Shown in pieces: positions 47,801 through 55,199 of a stretch of DNA of 64,000 bases. The notes under the pieces are model-generated. The model had not been told where the DNA came from. It saw only the letters and a list, made by a program, of their open reading frames with translations, and made no database searches. The position numbers and the translations under genes are program-made. Positions within the stretch are counted from its first letter, which is position 1. Each line of letters opens with the position of its first letter. The DNA is from Xanthomonas rydalmerensis (GTDB lineage: Bacteria > Pseudomonadota > Gammaproteobacteria > Xanthomonadales > Xanthomonadaceae), in the NCBI RefSeq assembly GCF_033170385.1, contig NZ_CP126170.1, positions 219,501 through 283,500 on the forward strand, read 5' to 3'.

Positions 47801-49455
47801 AGGCGATGTTCCGCGCCAGCCGCATCGGCCGGGTGATCCTGCGCTACCGCCTGGACGACCTGCTCGACGGCACCCCGGCCGAACGCTGGTTGCGTTTGGC
47901 CAAACCCTTCGTGCCGCGCGCCAGCCCCGACATCGCCGCGCAATCGCGCGGGGCGCGCCTGCGCCTGGCGCTGCAGGACCTGGGGCCGATCTTCGTCAAG
48001 TTCGGGCAGATCCTGTCCACCCGCCGCGACCTGATGCCGCCGGACGTGGCCGAGGAACTGACCCTGCTGCAGGACCGGGTGCGCCCGTTCGACGGCGAGG
48101 CCGCGCGGCGCATCGTCGAGCAGGCGCTGGGACAGCCGATCGGCGTGGCCTTCGCCAGTTTCGACACCACGCCGCTGGCCTCGGCCTCGATCGCGCAGGT
48201 GCATGCGGCGACGCTGCACGACGGCCGCGAAGTGGTGGTGAAGGTACTGCGCCCGGACATCGAGCGGCAGATCGACGCCGACATCGCCTTGCTGAAATCG
48301 GCCGCCGCGCTGGTCGAACGCACCCATCCGCGCGCCGACAAGATCCGCCCGCGCGAGGTGGTGGCCGAGATCGAGACCACCCTGGCCGCGGAGTTGGACC
48401 TGCAGCGCGAGGGCGCCAACGCCAGCGTGCTGCGCCGTTTCTGGCTGCACTCGGACGACCTGTACGTGCCCGAGGTGATCTGGACCCACACGGCCGAGCG
48501 CGCGCTGACCCTGGAACGGGTGCGCGGCATTCCGTCCGACGACATCGCCTCGCTGGACGCCGCCGGCATCGACCGCCGCGCGCTGGCGGCCAAGGGTGTG
48601 CGGGTGTTCTACACCCAGGTGTTCCGCGACAACTTCTTCCATGCCGATGCGCACGCCGGCAACATCTGGGTCGACAGCGATCCGGCGCGCCGCGACAACC
48701 CGCGCTTCATCGCGCTGGACTTCGGCATCATGGGCCAGCTCTCGCAGGAAGATCAGTACTACCTGGCCGAGAACTTCATGGCCATCTTCAACAAGGACTA
48801 CCGGCGCATGGCCGAGCTGCACGTGGAGGCCGGCTGGATGCCGGCCAACGTGCGCATCGACGAGCTGGAGGCGGCGGCGCGCTCTGTGTGCGAACCGTAC
48901 TTCACCCGGCCGCTGTCGCAGATCTCGCTGGCCGAGGTGCTGATCAAGCTGTTCCGCGTGGCCCAGCGCTACCAGTTGACCCTGCAGCCGCAGCTGATCC
49001 TGCTGCAGAAGACCCTGCTCAACATCGAAGGCGTCGGCCGCCAGCTCGACCCGGAACTGGACATCTGGGCGGTGGCGCGGCCGGTACTCGAGCGCATCCT
49101 GATCGAGCGCTACAGCCCGCAGCGGGCGTTGCACGAACTGCGCAAACGCCTGCCGGAGATCATGACCCACGCCCCGGACATGCCAAGGCTGATCCACGGC
49201 TGGCTGCGCCAGCAGGTCGAGGGCCGGCACGAACTGTCGATGCGCTCGCGCGACCTGTTCGAACTCAACCTGCTGGTGCGGCGCATGCAGCGGCGGGTGG
49301 TCGCGGCGATCGCCGGCGTCGGCCTGCTCACCGTGGCCACGCTGCTGTACGCGCTCGACGCCGGCGGGCCGCAGTTGGCCGGGGTGTCGCTGTGGGCGTG
49401 GATCAGCGGTGGTGCCGGCACGGCGGCCTTGCTGTCGGCGTGGTGGCGGCGCTGA
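47797..49455 (+). CDS. ubiB: UbiB, atypical kinase-like ATPase for ubiquinone synthesis
   Basis: 552 residues. The UbiB signature [17 protein letters not shown] (KxGQ motif) is at about residues 66-82, followed by [28 protein letters not shown] with the nucleotide-binding lysine, the [13 protein letters not shown] and ALDFGIMG loops, and two C-terminal membrane helices. It helps extract or present ubiquinone precursors at the inner membrane. Translation is coupled to ubiJ through ATGA. Confidence 0.96.
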   Translation: MKAMFRASRIGRVILRYRLDDLLDGTPAERWLRLAKPFVPRASPDIAAQSRGARLRLALQDLGPIFVKFGQILSTRRDLMPPDVAEELTLLQDRVRPFDGEAARRIVEQALGQPIGVAFASFDTTPLASASIAQVHAATLHDGREVVVKVLRPDIERQIDADIALLKSAAALVERTHPRADKIRPREVVAEIETTLAAELDLQREGANASVLRRFWLHSDDLYVPEVIWTHTAERALTLERVRGIPSDDIASLDAAGIDRRALAAKGVRVFYTQVFRDNFFHADAHAGNIWVDSDPARRDNPRFIALDFGIMGQLSQEDQYYLAENFMAIFNKDYRRMAELHVEAGWMPANVRIDELEAAARSVCEPYFTRPLSQISLAEVLIKLFRVAQRYQLTLQPQLILLQKTLLNIEGVGRQLDPELDIWAVARPVLERILIERYSPQRALHELRKRLPEIMTHAPDMPRLIHGWLRQQVEGRHELSMRSRDLFELNLLVRRMQRRVVAAIAGVGLLTVATLLYALDAGGPQLAGVSLWAWISGGAGTAALLSAWWRR

Positions 49456-49457
49456 GC

Positions 49458-50057
49458 ATGAGCGCGCTGGACCGCACGCGACTGCGGGCGGTGCGCGCTG
49501 AACTCGGCGCGGAGGGGCCGCGCCACGACGCCGGCCAATCTCAGCGCGCGCAGCGTCTGCTCAACATCGCCCCGGAAACCGGCGAACTGCTGGCGGTGCT
49601 GGTCCGCGCCAGCGGTGCGCGGCGCGTCCTGGAGATCGGCACCTCCAACGGCTATTCCACGCTGTGGCTGGCCGAGGCCGCGGCGGCCCTGGGCGGCAGC
49701 GTGGTCACCGTGGAGCACGCCGCGCACAAGATCGCGCTGGCGCAGCGCAGCTTCGCGCGTGCCGGCGTGGAAGGTTGCGTCGACCTGGTCCACGCCGATG
49801 CCGGCGCCTGGCTGGCGGACACGGGGTCGGCTGCGTTCGACCTGCTGTTCCTCGACGCCGAGCGCACGCTGTATTGCGACTGGTGGCCGCAGTTGCGTCG
49901 CGTGTTGCGGCCGGGCGGGCTGTTGGTCGTGGACAACGCGCTGTCGCATGCGGCGGAGATGGCACCCTTCGCCGCGCTGCTGCACGCCGATGCCGCGTTC
50001 ACCTGCACCACGCTGCCGGTCGGCAACGGCGAACTGCTGGCAGTCAAGGACGCGTAG
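49458..50057 (+). CDS. O-methyltransferase (AdoMet-dependent)
   Basis: 199 residues from ATG 49458, two bases after the ubiB stop. The AdoMet site VLEIGTSNGYSTLWLA and the acidic VTVEHA stretch are clear, and FLDAERTLYCDWWPQL and LVVDNAL complete a Class I methyltransferase of the catechol O-methyltransferase-like group. Position in the ubiJ-ubiB transcript hints at a quinone-related substrate, but the sequence does not resemble UbiE or UbiG, so this is only suggestive. Confidence 0.87.
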   Translation: MSALDRTRLRAVRAELGAEGPRHDAGQSQRAQRLLNIAPETGELLAVLVRASGARRVLEIGTSNGYSTLWLAEAAAALGGSVVTVEHAAHKIALAQRSFARAGVEGCVDLVHADAGAWLADTGSAAFDLLFLDAERTLYCDWWPQLRRVLRPGGLLVVDNALSHAAEMAPFAALLHADAAFTCTTLPVGNGELLAVKDA

Positions 50058-50250
50058 GCGTCCCGCGACGGCGTTGCGGACGTGCGGCGTGCATCGCCGG
50101 GTCACGCAACTGGACGCACGAACTGCAGCCAGGTTGTCATCCGAGCAATGAGCGTCGTGTCGTGAGCGGCATCGTGGGGGCATGGCGTCGGACGCTGCCG
50201 CTCATCGCCACCTGCCACCTGCATGCGCGCCGCATTCCCTGCCATGCGCA

Positions 50251-50279
50251 TTGTCGCGCCGCGGCACGGCGCGGATAAT
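50251..50279 (+). promoter_or_regulatory. Promoter of truC giving a leaderless mRNA
   Basis: TTGTCG at 50251-50256 and GATAAT at 50274-50279 are spaced 17 bases, the best-spaced -35/-10 pair among the start-adjacent boxes. The -10 box ends six bases before the GTG at 50286. Confidence 0.68.
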
Positions 50280-50285
50280 CCGGTG

Positions 50286-51029
50286 GTGAATACCGACGCC
50301 GCGCCTCTACAGATCCTCTACCAAGACCCATTGCTCGCCGTGGTCGACAAGCCCGCCGGGCTGATGGTCCACGACAGCAAGCTCGCCCGCGGCGAGGACG
50401 ATTTCCTCGCCGACCGCCTGCGTGCGCAGCTGGGCCGGCCGATCTTTCTGGTGCACCGACTCGACCGCGCCACCAGCGGCTGCCTGCTGCTGGCCTTCGA
50501 TCGCGACACCGCCAGCGCACTGGGCAAGGCGCTGATGGGCGGCGAAGTGGACAAGGATTATCTGGCGATCTGCCGCGGCTGGCCGGCCGAAGACCGCTTC
50601 GACGTCGACCACGACCTCGACGGCGGCCCCGGCAAGCCGCTGAAGAAACCGGCGCAGACCCGCTTCGAGCGCCTGGCCTGCGGCGAGTTGCAGGTACCCT
50701 CGGGCGAGTTCGCCACCTCGCGTTATGCGCTACTGCGCTGCAGCCCGGTGACCGGACGTTTCCGGCAGATCCGCCGCCACCTCAAGCATCTCTCGCATCA
50801 CCTGATCGGCGACACCAGCCATGGCGATGGTCGCCACAACCGCATCTTCCGCATGCAGGGCGTGCACCGCATGCTGCTGCATGCCGAGCGCCTGGCGTTT
50901 CCGCATCCCGATGGGCATCGGATTGTGGTCACTGCGCCGCTGGATACGGAGTTCGTGCGCGCGTTCGGGTTGTTCGGTTGGGATCCTGCGCCGTGGCAGG
51001 TGGCTGTGGGATGTGGTGTGGCGGGGTAG
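50286..51029 (+). CDS. truC: tRNA pseudouridine(65) synthase TruC
   Basis: 247 residues if started at GTG 50286; ATGs at 50223 and 50244 and GTG 50283 are in frame but would place the promoter inside the gene. The RluA/TruC motif HRLDRATSG contains the catalytic Asp (Asp60). Other pieces are VVDKPAGLMVHDS, TGRFRQIRRHLKHLSHHLIGD and HRMLLHAERLAF. It makes pseudouridine at position 65 of tRNA-Ile and tRNA-Asp. It is a single gene. Confidence 0.9.
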   Translation: MNTDAAPLQILYQDPLLAVVDKPAGLMVHDSKLARGEDDFLADRLRAQLGRPIFLVHRLDRATSGCLLLAFDRDTASALGKALMGGEVDKDYLAICRGWPAEDRFDVDHDLDGGPGKPLKKPAQTRFERLACGELQVPSGEFATSRYALLRCSPVTGRFRQIRRHLKHLSHHLIGDTSHGDGRHNRIFRMQGVHRMLLHAERLAFPHPDGHRIVVTAPLDTEFVRAFGLFGWDPAPWQVAVGCGVAG

Positions 51030-51201
51030 CACCGCTCCCTCCATGAGGCTGTTGCTGTGGCAAGGTGCCGTCACTGGGGTGATCTGTTCGAGGCTGATCT
51101 TTTATATGCACAGTGCCAAAGCGTCCGCAGCGGGATGGCGGCGAAGCTCGGTTTCGTTTATCTTGATAAACTTAATTCCGTAGTTTTCTCAGGGGGATAA
51201 T

Positions 51202-51531
51202 ATGTGGAATAAGGTTCGTTTGGTTCTTGCTGTCTCGATTATTTCCATGCTGCCGTTTTCTGCATCGGCAGGAGATGCGTCGGGAAAAGTGTCAACGATC
51301 ATGGCGCACTCTCAGGATGTCGTATTTTTCTCCCTCGATGGGCCCTACACGAACGTGCCCGCATGCTCCAGCACGGCATTGGCGTTGTCATTGGCGACCC
51401 AGTCCGGAAGAGCTCAGTACGCACTGCTGCTAAGCGCTTCCGCACAAGGCAAGGTGGTCTACGTGCATGGAACCGGCGATTGTGCTGTATGGGGCGATCG
51501 TGAAACGGCCGCATATATCTGGATGAACTGA
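51202..51531 (+). CDS. Small exported protein, AT-rich, unknown function
   Basis: 109 residues from ATG 51202 after AGGGGG. The signal peptide VRLVLAVSIISMLPFSASA is followed by VSTIMAHSQDVVFFSLDGPYTNVPAC and VVYVHGTGDCAVWGDRETAAYIW, with two cysteines able to form a disulfide. The DNA, including 100 bases upstream, is less GC-rich than its neighbours, which fits recent acquisition. Small exported proteins with similar PAC and GTGDC-W-DRE patterns occur in other proteobacteria, but I know of no function. Confidence 0.8.
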   Translation: MWNKVRLVLAVSIISMLPFSASAGDASGKVSTIMAHSQDVVFFSLDGPYTNVPACSSTALALSLATQSGRAQYALLLSASAQGKVVYVHGTGDCAVWGDRETAAYIWMN

Positions 51532-51627
51532 CATGCTGCGTTATCCGGCCGGATATTGCGGGCCGCGAACTATTGATCGTGCTGGTAGCAATGATGGAAA
51601 GCTACCGTGTATGCCTGAGCAATGAGC

Positions 51628-51698
51628 TGTAGGAGCGGCTTTAGCCGCGACCAGGCGTCCCCGATGCATCCCGGTCGCGGCTGAAGCCGCTCCTACGA
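51628..51698. repeat. TGTAGGAGCGG palindromic repeat (intact)
   Basis: TGTAGGAGCGGCTTTAGCC plus CGACC and, 20 bases on, the complement GGTCGCGGCTGAAGCCGC and TCCTACGA. The arms form a stem of more than 20 bp. It lies between two convergent genes (the secreted protein and the DUF2059 gene). Confidence 0.8.
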
Positions 51699-51719
51699 CA
51701 GCGTAAAATCGATGCCGCC

Positions 51720-52244
51720 TTACTTCGCCGGCGGCGCGTTGACCGTCTGCTCCAGGTCCTTCTGCAGGTCGGCGAACAGCGGGGTCATCTTCTGCTGGAT
51801 CGCGCCCATCAGGTTTTGCATCAGCTGCGGGGTCTTGTCGAGCAGGCTCTGGCCGGCCGGGCTCTCGTAGAACTCGGCCATCGCCAGCACGTCCTGCTTG
51901 GAGAAGGTCTGCTTGTACAGGTCGACGTAGAGCGGGCGCATTTCCTGCCAGGACAGCGCCTTGCGCACGGTGGCCTGGGTGCGCTCCTGGATCTGCTGCA
52001 GCTTTTGCTGCTGGGTGGCGTCGAGCGGGTGCTGTGCGGTGAGCTGGGCGAACTGCTGGCGCTGCATCGCCTCGATCTGCGGCAGCATGGTGTCGAGCAT
52101 GTTCTGCGCACGCGAGGCCGACAGCAGGCGGTTGACGTCGGCCTCGCTGGGCGGTTCGGCCAGCGCGGGGAGGGCGACCAGGGCCAGCAACAGGGCCAGC
52201 AGCAGGCGCTGCGGCCAACGGAAGAAGCGTGGAGTCGGGGACAT
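51720..52244 (-). CDS. DUF2059 exported protein
   Basis: 174 residues from ATG 52244. Signal peptide LLLALLLALVALPALA, then a helical domain with LLSASRAQNMLDTML, PLYVDLYKQTFSKQDVLAMAEFYESPAGQSLL, the last being the DUF2059 signature. Family function is unknown. It ends against the palindromic repeat and has a single-gene layout. Confidence 0.85.
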   Translation of the reverse strand: MSPTPRFFRWPQRLLLALLLALVALPALAEPPSEADVNRLLSASRAQNMLDTMLPQIEAMQRQQFAQLTAQHPLDATQQQKLQQIQERTQATVRKALSWQEMRPLYVDLYKQTFSKQDVLAMAEFYESPAGQSLLDKTPQLMQNLMGAIQQKMTPLFADLQKDLEQTVNAPPAK

Positions 52245-52395
52245 GGAGCATCCTGCAGAACGATGACCGGCGGCCAGAATACGGCAATCGCCGCGATGCC
52301 GCCGCCGCACCGCGGGCGGCGCTGCGGGGTGGCATTCGCGCCCTGGCCCGTTCAGGCAGCGCCGGGGCGTAAACCGGGCGGTCCGGCGGATGCCC

Positions 52396-52401
52396 TACAA
52401 T
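52396..52401 (+). promoter_or_regulatory. -10 box (TACAAT) seven bases before arfB
   Basis: TACAAT at 52396-52401 followed by CCGCGCC and the ATG at 52409. It fits the leaderless pattern seen before ubiJ, oleC and truC. No clear -35. Confidence 0.5.
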
Positions 52402-52408
52402 CCGCGCC

Positions 52409-52840
52409 ATGGGTAACGGGGCCATCCACATCTCGAGCAGCCTGGCGATTCCGGAAGACGAAATCGTCGAGCGCTTCGTGCGCGCCAGCGGCGCCGGCGG
52501 GCAGAACGTCAACAAGGTCGCCACCGCGGTCGAGTTGCGCTTCGACCTGGCCGGCTCGCCGTCGTTGCCGGAGCCGCTGCGCGCGCGTCTGCTGGCGCGG
52601 CGCGATCGCCGCATCACCGCCGACGGTGTGCTGGTGATCGATGCGCAGCGCTTCCGTACCCAGGACCGCAACCGCGACGATGCGCGCCAGCGCCTGGCCG
52701 AGTTCATCGCCGCCGGGCTGTCGGTGCCGAAGCGGCGCATCGCCACCAAACCCTCGCACGGCGCCAAGTTGCGACGCCTGGACGCCAAGCGCGAGCGCAG
52801 CCAGATCAAACGCGGCCGCTCACCCGGCCGCTGGGAGTGA
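52409..52840 (+). CDS. arfB: Alternative ribosome-rescue factor ArfB (YaeJ)
   Basis: 143 residues. The GGQ motif (RASGAGGQNVNKV, residues 30-32 GGQ) is the peptidyl-tRNA hydrolysis loop of release factors, and the basic C-terminal tail (KPSHGAKLRRLDAKRERSQ) is what inserts in the empty mRNA channel of stalled ribosomes. It has no stop-codon recognition domain, as expected for ArfB. The next gene follows after 3 bases. Confidence 0.93.
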   Translation: MGNGAIHISSSLAIPEDEIVERFVRASGAGGQNVNKVATAVELRFDLAGSPSLPEPLRARLLARRDRRITADGVLVIDAQRFRTQDRNRDDARQRLAEFIAAGLSVPKRRIATKPSHGAKLRRLDAKRERSQIKRGRSPGRWE

Positions 52841-52843
52841 CTT

Positions 52844-53446
52844 TTGACCGAACGCGATTACCGCCTGCCCGCAGCGCCCCCGAACATCCCGATGGTCAAG
52901 CCCAGCCGCTTCATGCGCTGGCTCGGCCGCACCGCCTTGCGGCTGACCGGCTGGCGGGTGGTGGGCGAGTTCCCGAACGAGCCGAAGCTGGTGATGATCG
53001 TGGCCCCGCATTCGTCCAACTGGGACGGCTTCGTGGGCTTCGCGGTCAAGTTCGCGGTCGGCTTCGAGGTGCGCGTGCTCGGCAAGACCCAGTTGTTCTG
53101 GTGGCCGCTGGGGCCGCTGCTGCGCAAGCTTGGCGGCATCCCGCTGGACCGCAACTCGCCGCGCGGGGTGGTGGAACAGGCCGTGGCGCTGATCCGCGGC
53201 GCCGAGCGCATGTGGTACGTGATCACCCCCGAGGGCACGCGCAAGCGCGTGGAGAAGTGGAAGACCGGGTTCTGGAAGATCGCCCACGGCGCGCAGGTGC
53301 CGATTTTTCCGGTGTATTTCGACTACCCCAGCCGCACCATCGGCCTCGGCGAAGTGGTATGGACCAGCGAGGACATGCAGGCCGACATCGCCGCGATCCG
53401 CACCTGGTACCGGCCGTGGCGCGGCAAGCATCGCGATACGTTGTGA
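52844..53446 (+). CDS. 1-acyl-glycerol-3-phosphate acyltransferase-like protein
   Basis: 200 residues from a TTG at 52844, supported by GGGAG at 52833-52837 within the arfB tail; the next in-frame start (ATG 52892) would drop 16 residues. The PlsC-type motif is PHSSNWD, followed by ITPEGTRKRVEKWKTGFWKIA. The short length and lack of a membrane helix resemble the lyso acyltransferase family of unknown acceptor. It shares little with the acyltransferase at 853. Confidence 0.85.
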   Translation: MTERDYRLPAAPPNIPMVKPSRFMRWLGRTALRLTGWRVVGEFPNEPKLVMIVAPHSSNWDGFVGFAVKFAVGFEVRVLGKTQLFWWPLGPLLRKLGGIPLDRNSPRGVVEQAVALIRGAERMWYVITPEGTRKRVEKWKTGFWKIAHGAQVPIFPVYFDYPSRTIGLGEVVWTSEDMQADIAAIRTWYRPWRGKHRDTL

Positions 53447-53528
53447 GGATGGGCGGCGCTTGAGGGCTGCGCCGACCCGCCGTTGCACCCAACGGCGCCA
53501 CCCGCTGTCGTAGATACCGTCTTACCCC

Positions 53529-54500
53529 CTAGCAGGCAAGGCCCCTTTTCGGGTCGAACGCGGTGCCCGATTTGAGGACGCCATAGGCGAGGTGCAGGAG
53601 CTTGCGCATAGCGGCGCACACGATCTGCTTGCCGGCTTTGCCGCGTTCGCTTAGCCGCTGTTTCAGCGCCCGGATGACCGGGTTGTGGGTCATGGCCACC
53701 AGGGCCGGCATGAACAGGCCCGCGCGCAGGCGCGGCGAGCCGGTGCGCGAGATGCAGACATGGCCTTTGCGGTCGCCCGACTCCTGCAGGCACGGATTCA
53801 GGCCGGCGAAGGCGGTCACCGCCGAGGCATCGGCAAAGCGCCTCACATCGCCAAGCTCGGCCAGCATCAAGGCCGCGCTGGTGTCGGCGATGCCCTGGAT
53901 GCTCACCAGTAACTCGCGCTGCCCCCGCAAGGTCGGATCCTGGTCGATATGGTCATCGATGGCCTGCTCGATCTGGGCGATGTGATGTTGCAGATCGGCC
54001 AGATGGACCTGGATCGAGTCCTTCACCTGGGCCGGAGCGACGTCCAGCCGGTTGCGCTCCATCTGCAGCATCTGTTGCAAGTCCTGGCGCCGGCGCACCA
54101 GTGCCTTGAGCTGCTTGAGCGCCGGCGGATCAGGGTGCCAACGGCGTAACTGCTCGCGGTGACGCAGGGCATAGCTGGCGATCAGCTTGGCATCGCTGCG
54201 ATCGGTCTTGACCCGGCTGAGCTGGCTGCGTGCATACGCGGCCGTCTGCGCCGGGTTGAGCACGCACACCCGATAGCCTCGTGCGTGGAGGAACTCGGCC
54301 AGTGCCTGGTGGTAGGTGCCAGTGGCCTCCATGGCGATCCAGCTCTCGGGCTGCGCATGCGTCTGCAGCCATGCCTGCAGGGCCTGGAAGCCCTTGGCAT
54401 CGTTGGACAACTTGGCCTTGGTACGGTGCTTGCCATTGGTCAGCTCGATGGCCACATCGAAACTGCGCTTGGCGACGTCGATGCCGATGACGGGAGACAT
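53529..54500 (-). CDS. IS110-family transposase (DEDD recombinase)
   Basis: 323 residues from ATG 54500, with GGAGGAA upstream. N-terminal DEDD RuvC-like domain: Asp8 in VIGIDVAKRSFDVA, EATGTYH, and VKTDRSDAKLIASYAL. A coiled middle (RRRQDLQQMLQMERNRL) and a C-terminal Transposase_20 domain (IADTSAALMLAELGD, FAGLNPCLQESGDRKG, RTGSPRLRAGLFM) complete the family layout, including the RTGS serine region used as second active centre. Complete and probably functional. A longer open frame reaches 54683 but would consume the non-coding end. Confidence 0.93.
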   Translation of the reverse strand: MSPVIGIDVAKRSFDVAIELTNGKHRTKAKLSNDAKGFQALQAWLQTHAQPESWIAMEATGTYHQALAEFLHARGYRVCVLNPAQTAAYARSQLSRVKTDRSDAKLIASYALRHREQLRRWHPDPPALKQLKALVRRRQDLQQMLQMERNRLDVAPAQVKDSIQVHLADLQHHIAQIEQAIDDHIDQDPTLRGQRELLVSIQGIADTSAALMLAELGDVRRFADASAVTAFAGLNPCLQESGDRKGHVCISRTGSPRLRAGLFMPALVAMTHNPVIRALKQRLSERGKAGKQIVCAAMRKLLHLAYGVLKSGTAFDPKRGLAC

Positions 54501-54740
54501 ACGCGATTCCTCCATCGTGTCAGGGTCATGATCGGCGCTGTGCCCGGTCCTGCCTTGTCGATGCGAGTTCACGCCGGGGGCGGACTCTGGATACCGTTCG
54601 GACACCCAAGGGCCAGCATGTGGAGAGGGGAGCCGATCTACGATGCAAGCTCTAAGCTTCAGGAGCGACTGGACTTCCCACACCTCCTCCGATGATCAGT
54701 CGGAAGACATGACGCCTGTTTAAGGGCGACAGGTCCAGAT
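54501..54740 (-). other. Non-coding end of the IS110 element (possible bridge RNA)
   Basis: About 240 bases between the transposase start and the element boundary. IS110 elements encode a structured guide (bridge) RNA in this region that pairs with target and donor. Inverted repeats are present, such as TCCGA-N7-TCGGA at about 54687-54703. I cannot fold the RNA or define its loops by hand, so this is a prediction from family knowledge. Confidence 0.4.
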
Positions 54741-54742
54741 AC

Positions 54743-54808
54743 AAGGAGCGGCTTCAGCCGCGACCGGGCATCGGGAAAGCTTCGGTCGCGGCTGAAGCCG
54801 CTCCTACA
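54743..54808. repeat. TGTAGGAGCGG repeat, 3' part next to the IS110 element
   Basis: AAGGAGCGGCTTCAGCCG plus CGACC and the complementary GGTCGCGGCTGAAGCCGC and TCCTACA form an almost complete palindrome that lacks only its first few bases, which lie on the other side of the IS110 element. Confidence 0.75.
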
Positions 54809-54859
54809 AAAAAAGCGCGTCGTACTTCATCGTCGATCCCGTACGATGCCTCAGCCATG

Positions 54860-54921
54860 GTCGAGGTTTCAGTCGTGATCGGCTTTCCCGATGCCCGGTC
54901 GCAGCTGAAGCCGCTCCTACA
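54860..54921. repeat. Degenerate TGTAGGAGCGG repeat
   Basis: GAGGTTTCAGTCGTGATCGG on the left pairs imperfectly with GGTCGCAGCTGAAGCCGC plus TCCTACA on the right. It is a decayed copy of the repeats at 54743 and 55110. Confidence 0.6.
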
Positions 54922-54940
54922 GGCAGCGGATCGTGAGTCC

Positions 54941-55023
54941 TTGTGGGAGGGACTTCAGTCCCGACGACGGACGGTGTCAGTCCGCGTTCGGTTTCGCGCG
55001 TCGCGACGGAATTCGCTCCCACA
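54941..55023. repeat. TTGTGGGAGGGACTTCAGTC-type repeat
   Basis: Left arm TTGTGGGAGGGACTTCAG plus TCCCGACGACGG, right arm GCGTCGCGACGGAATTCG plus CTCCCACA. It belongs to the family that also occurs at 38481, with different loop sequences. Confidence 0.6.
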
Positions 55024-55109
55024 GGGAGCCTGCGTTGCATCGATGCTGCATTGCAGGGCCGGTGGAAATGCGCTGGACATGGTGCCTGCCTGCAAAGGTC
55101 AGGTGTCTG

Positions 55110-55179
55110 TTGTAGGAGCGGCTTCAGCCGCGACAGGCCTTCCCGGTAACGCCCTGTCGCGGCTGAGGCCGCTCCCGCA
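55110..55179. repeat. TGTAGGAGCGG palindromic repeat next to the receptor gene
   Basis: TGTAGGAGCGGCTTCAGCCG plus CGACAGG and the matching CCTGTCGCGGCTGAGGCC plus GCTCCCGCA. It ends 20 bases before the receptor stop and could terminate the receptor transcript. Together with the three repeats before it, it fills the gap 54741-55199. Confidence 0.75.
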
Positions 55180-55199
55180 CGATCGCTTCGACGCCTGCG

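Larger units (their letters stand above)
53514..54740 (-). mobile_element. IS110-family insertion sequence, inserted in a palindromic repeat
   Basis: About 1.2 kb carrying one DEDD transposase. The hexamer AGATAC occurs at both ends (53512-53517 and 54737-54742). Outside, the left flank ends in TGTCGTAG and the right flank starts AAGGAGCGGCTTCAGCC; joined they restore the intact TGTAGGAGCGG repeat, with a C after the second T. There are no long terminal inverted repeats. About 240 non-coding bases precede the transposase and about 15 follow it, the layout of the IS110 subgroup. Confidence 0.8.

Noticed and set aside
53514..54740. Classification of the insertion sequence as the IS1111 subgroup.
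   Set aside because: The long non-coding end is before the transposase, not after it, and no subterminal inverted repeats were seen.
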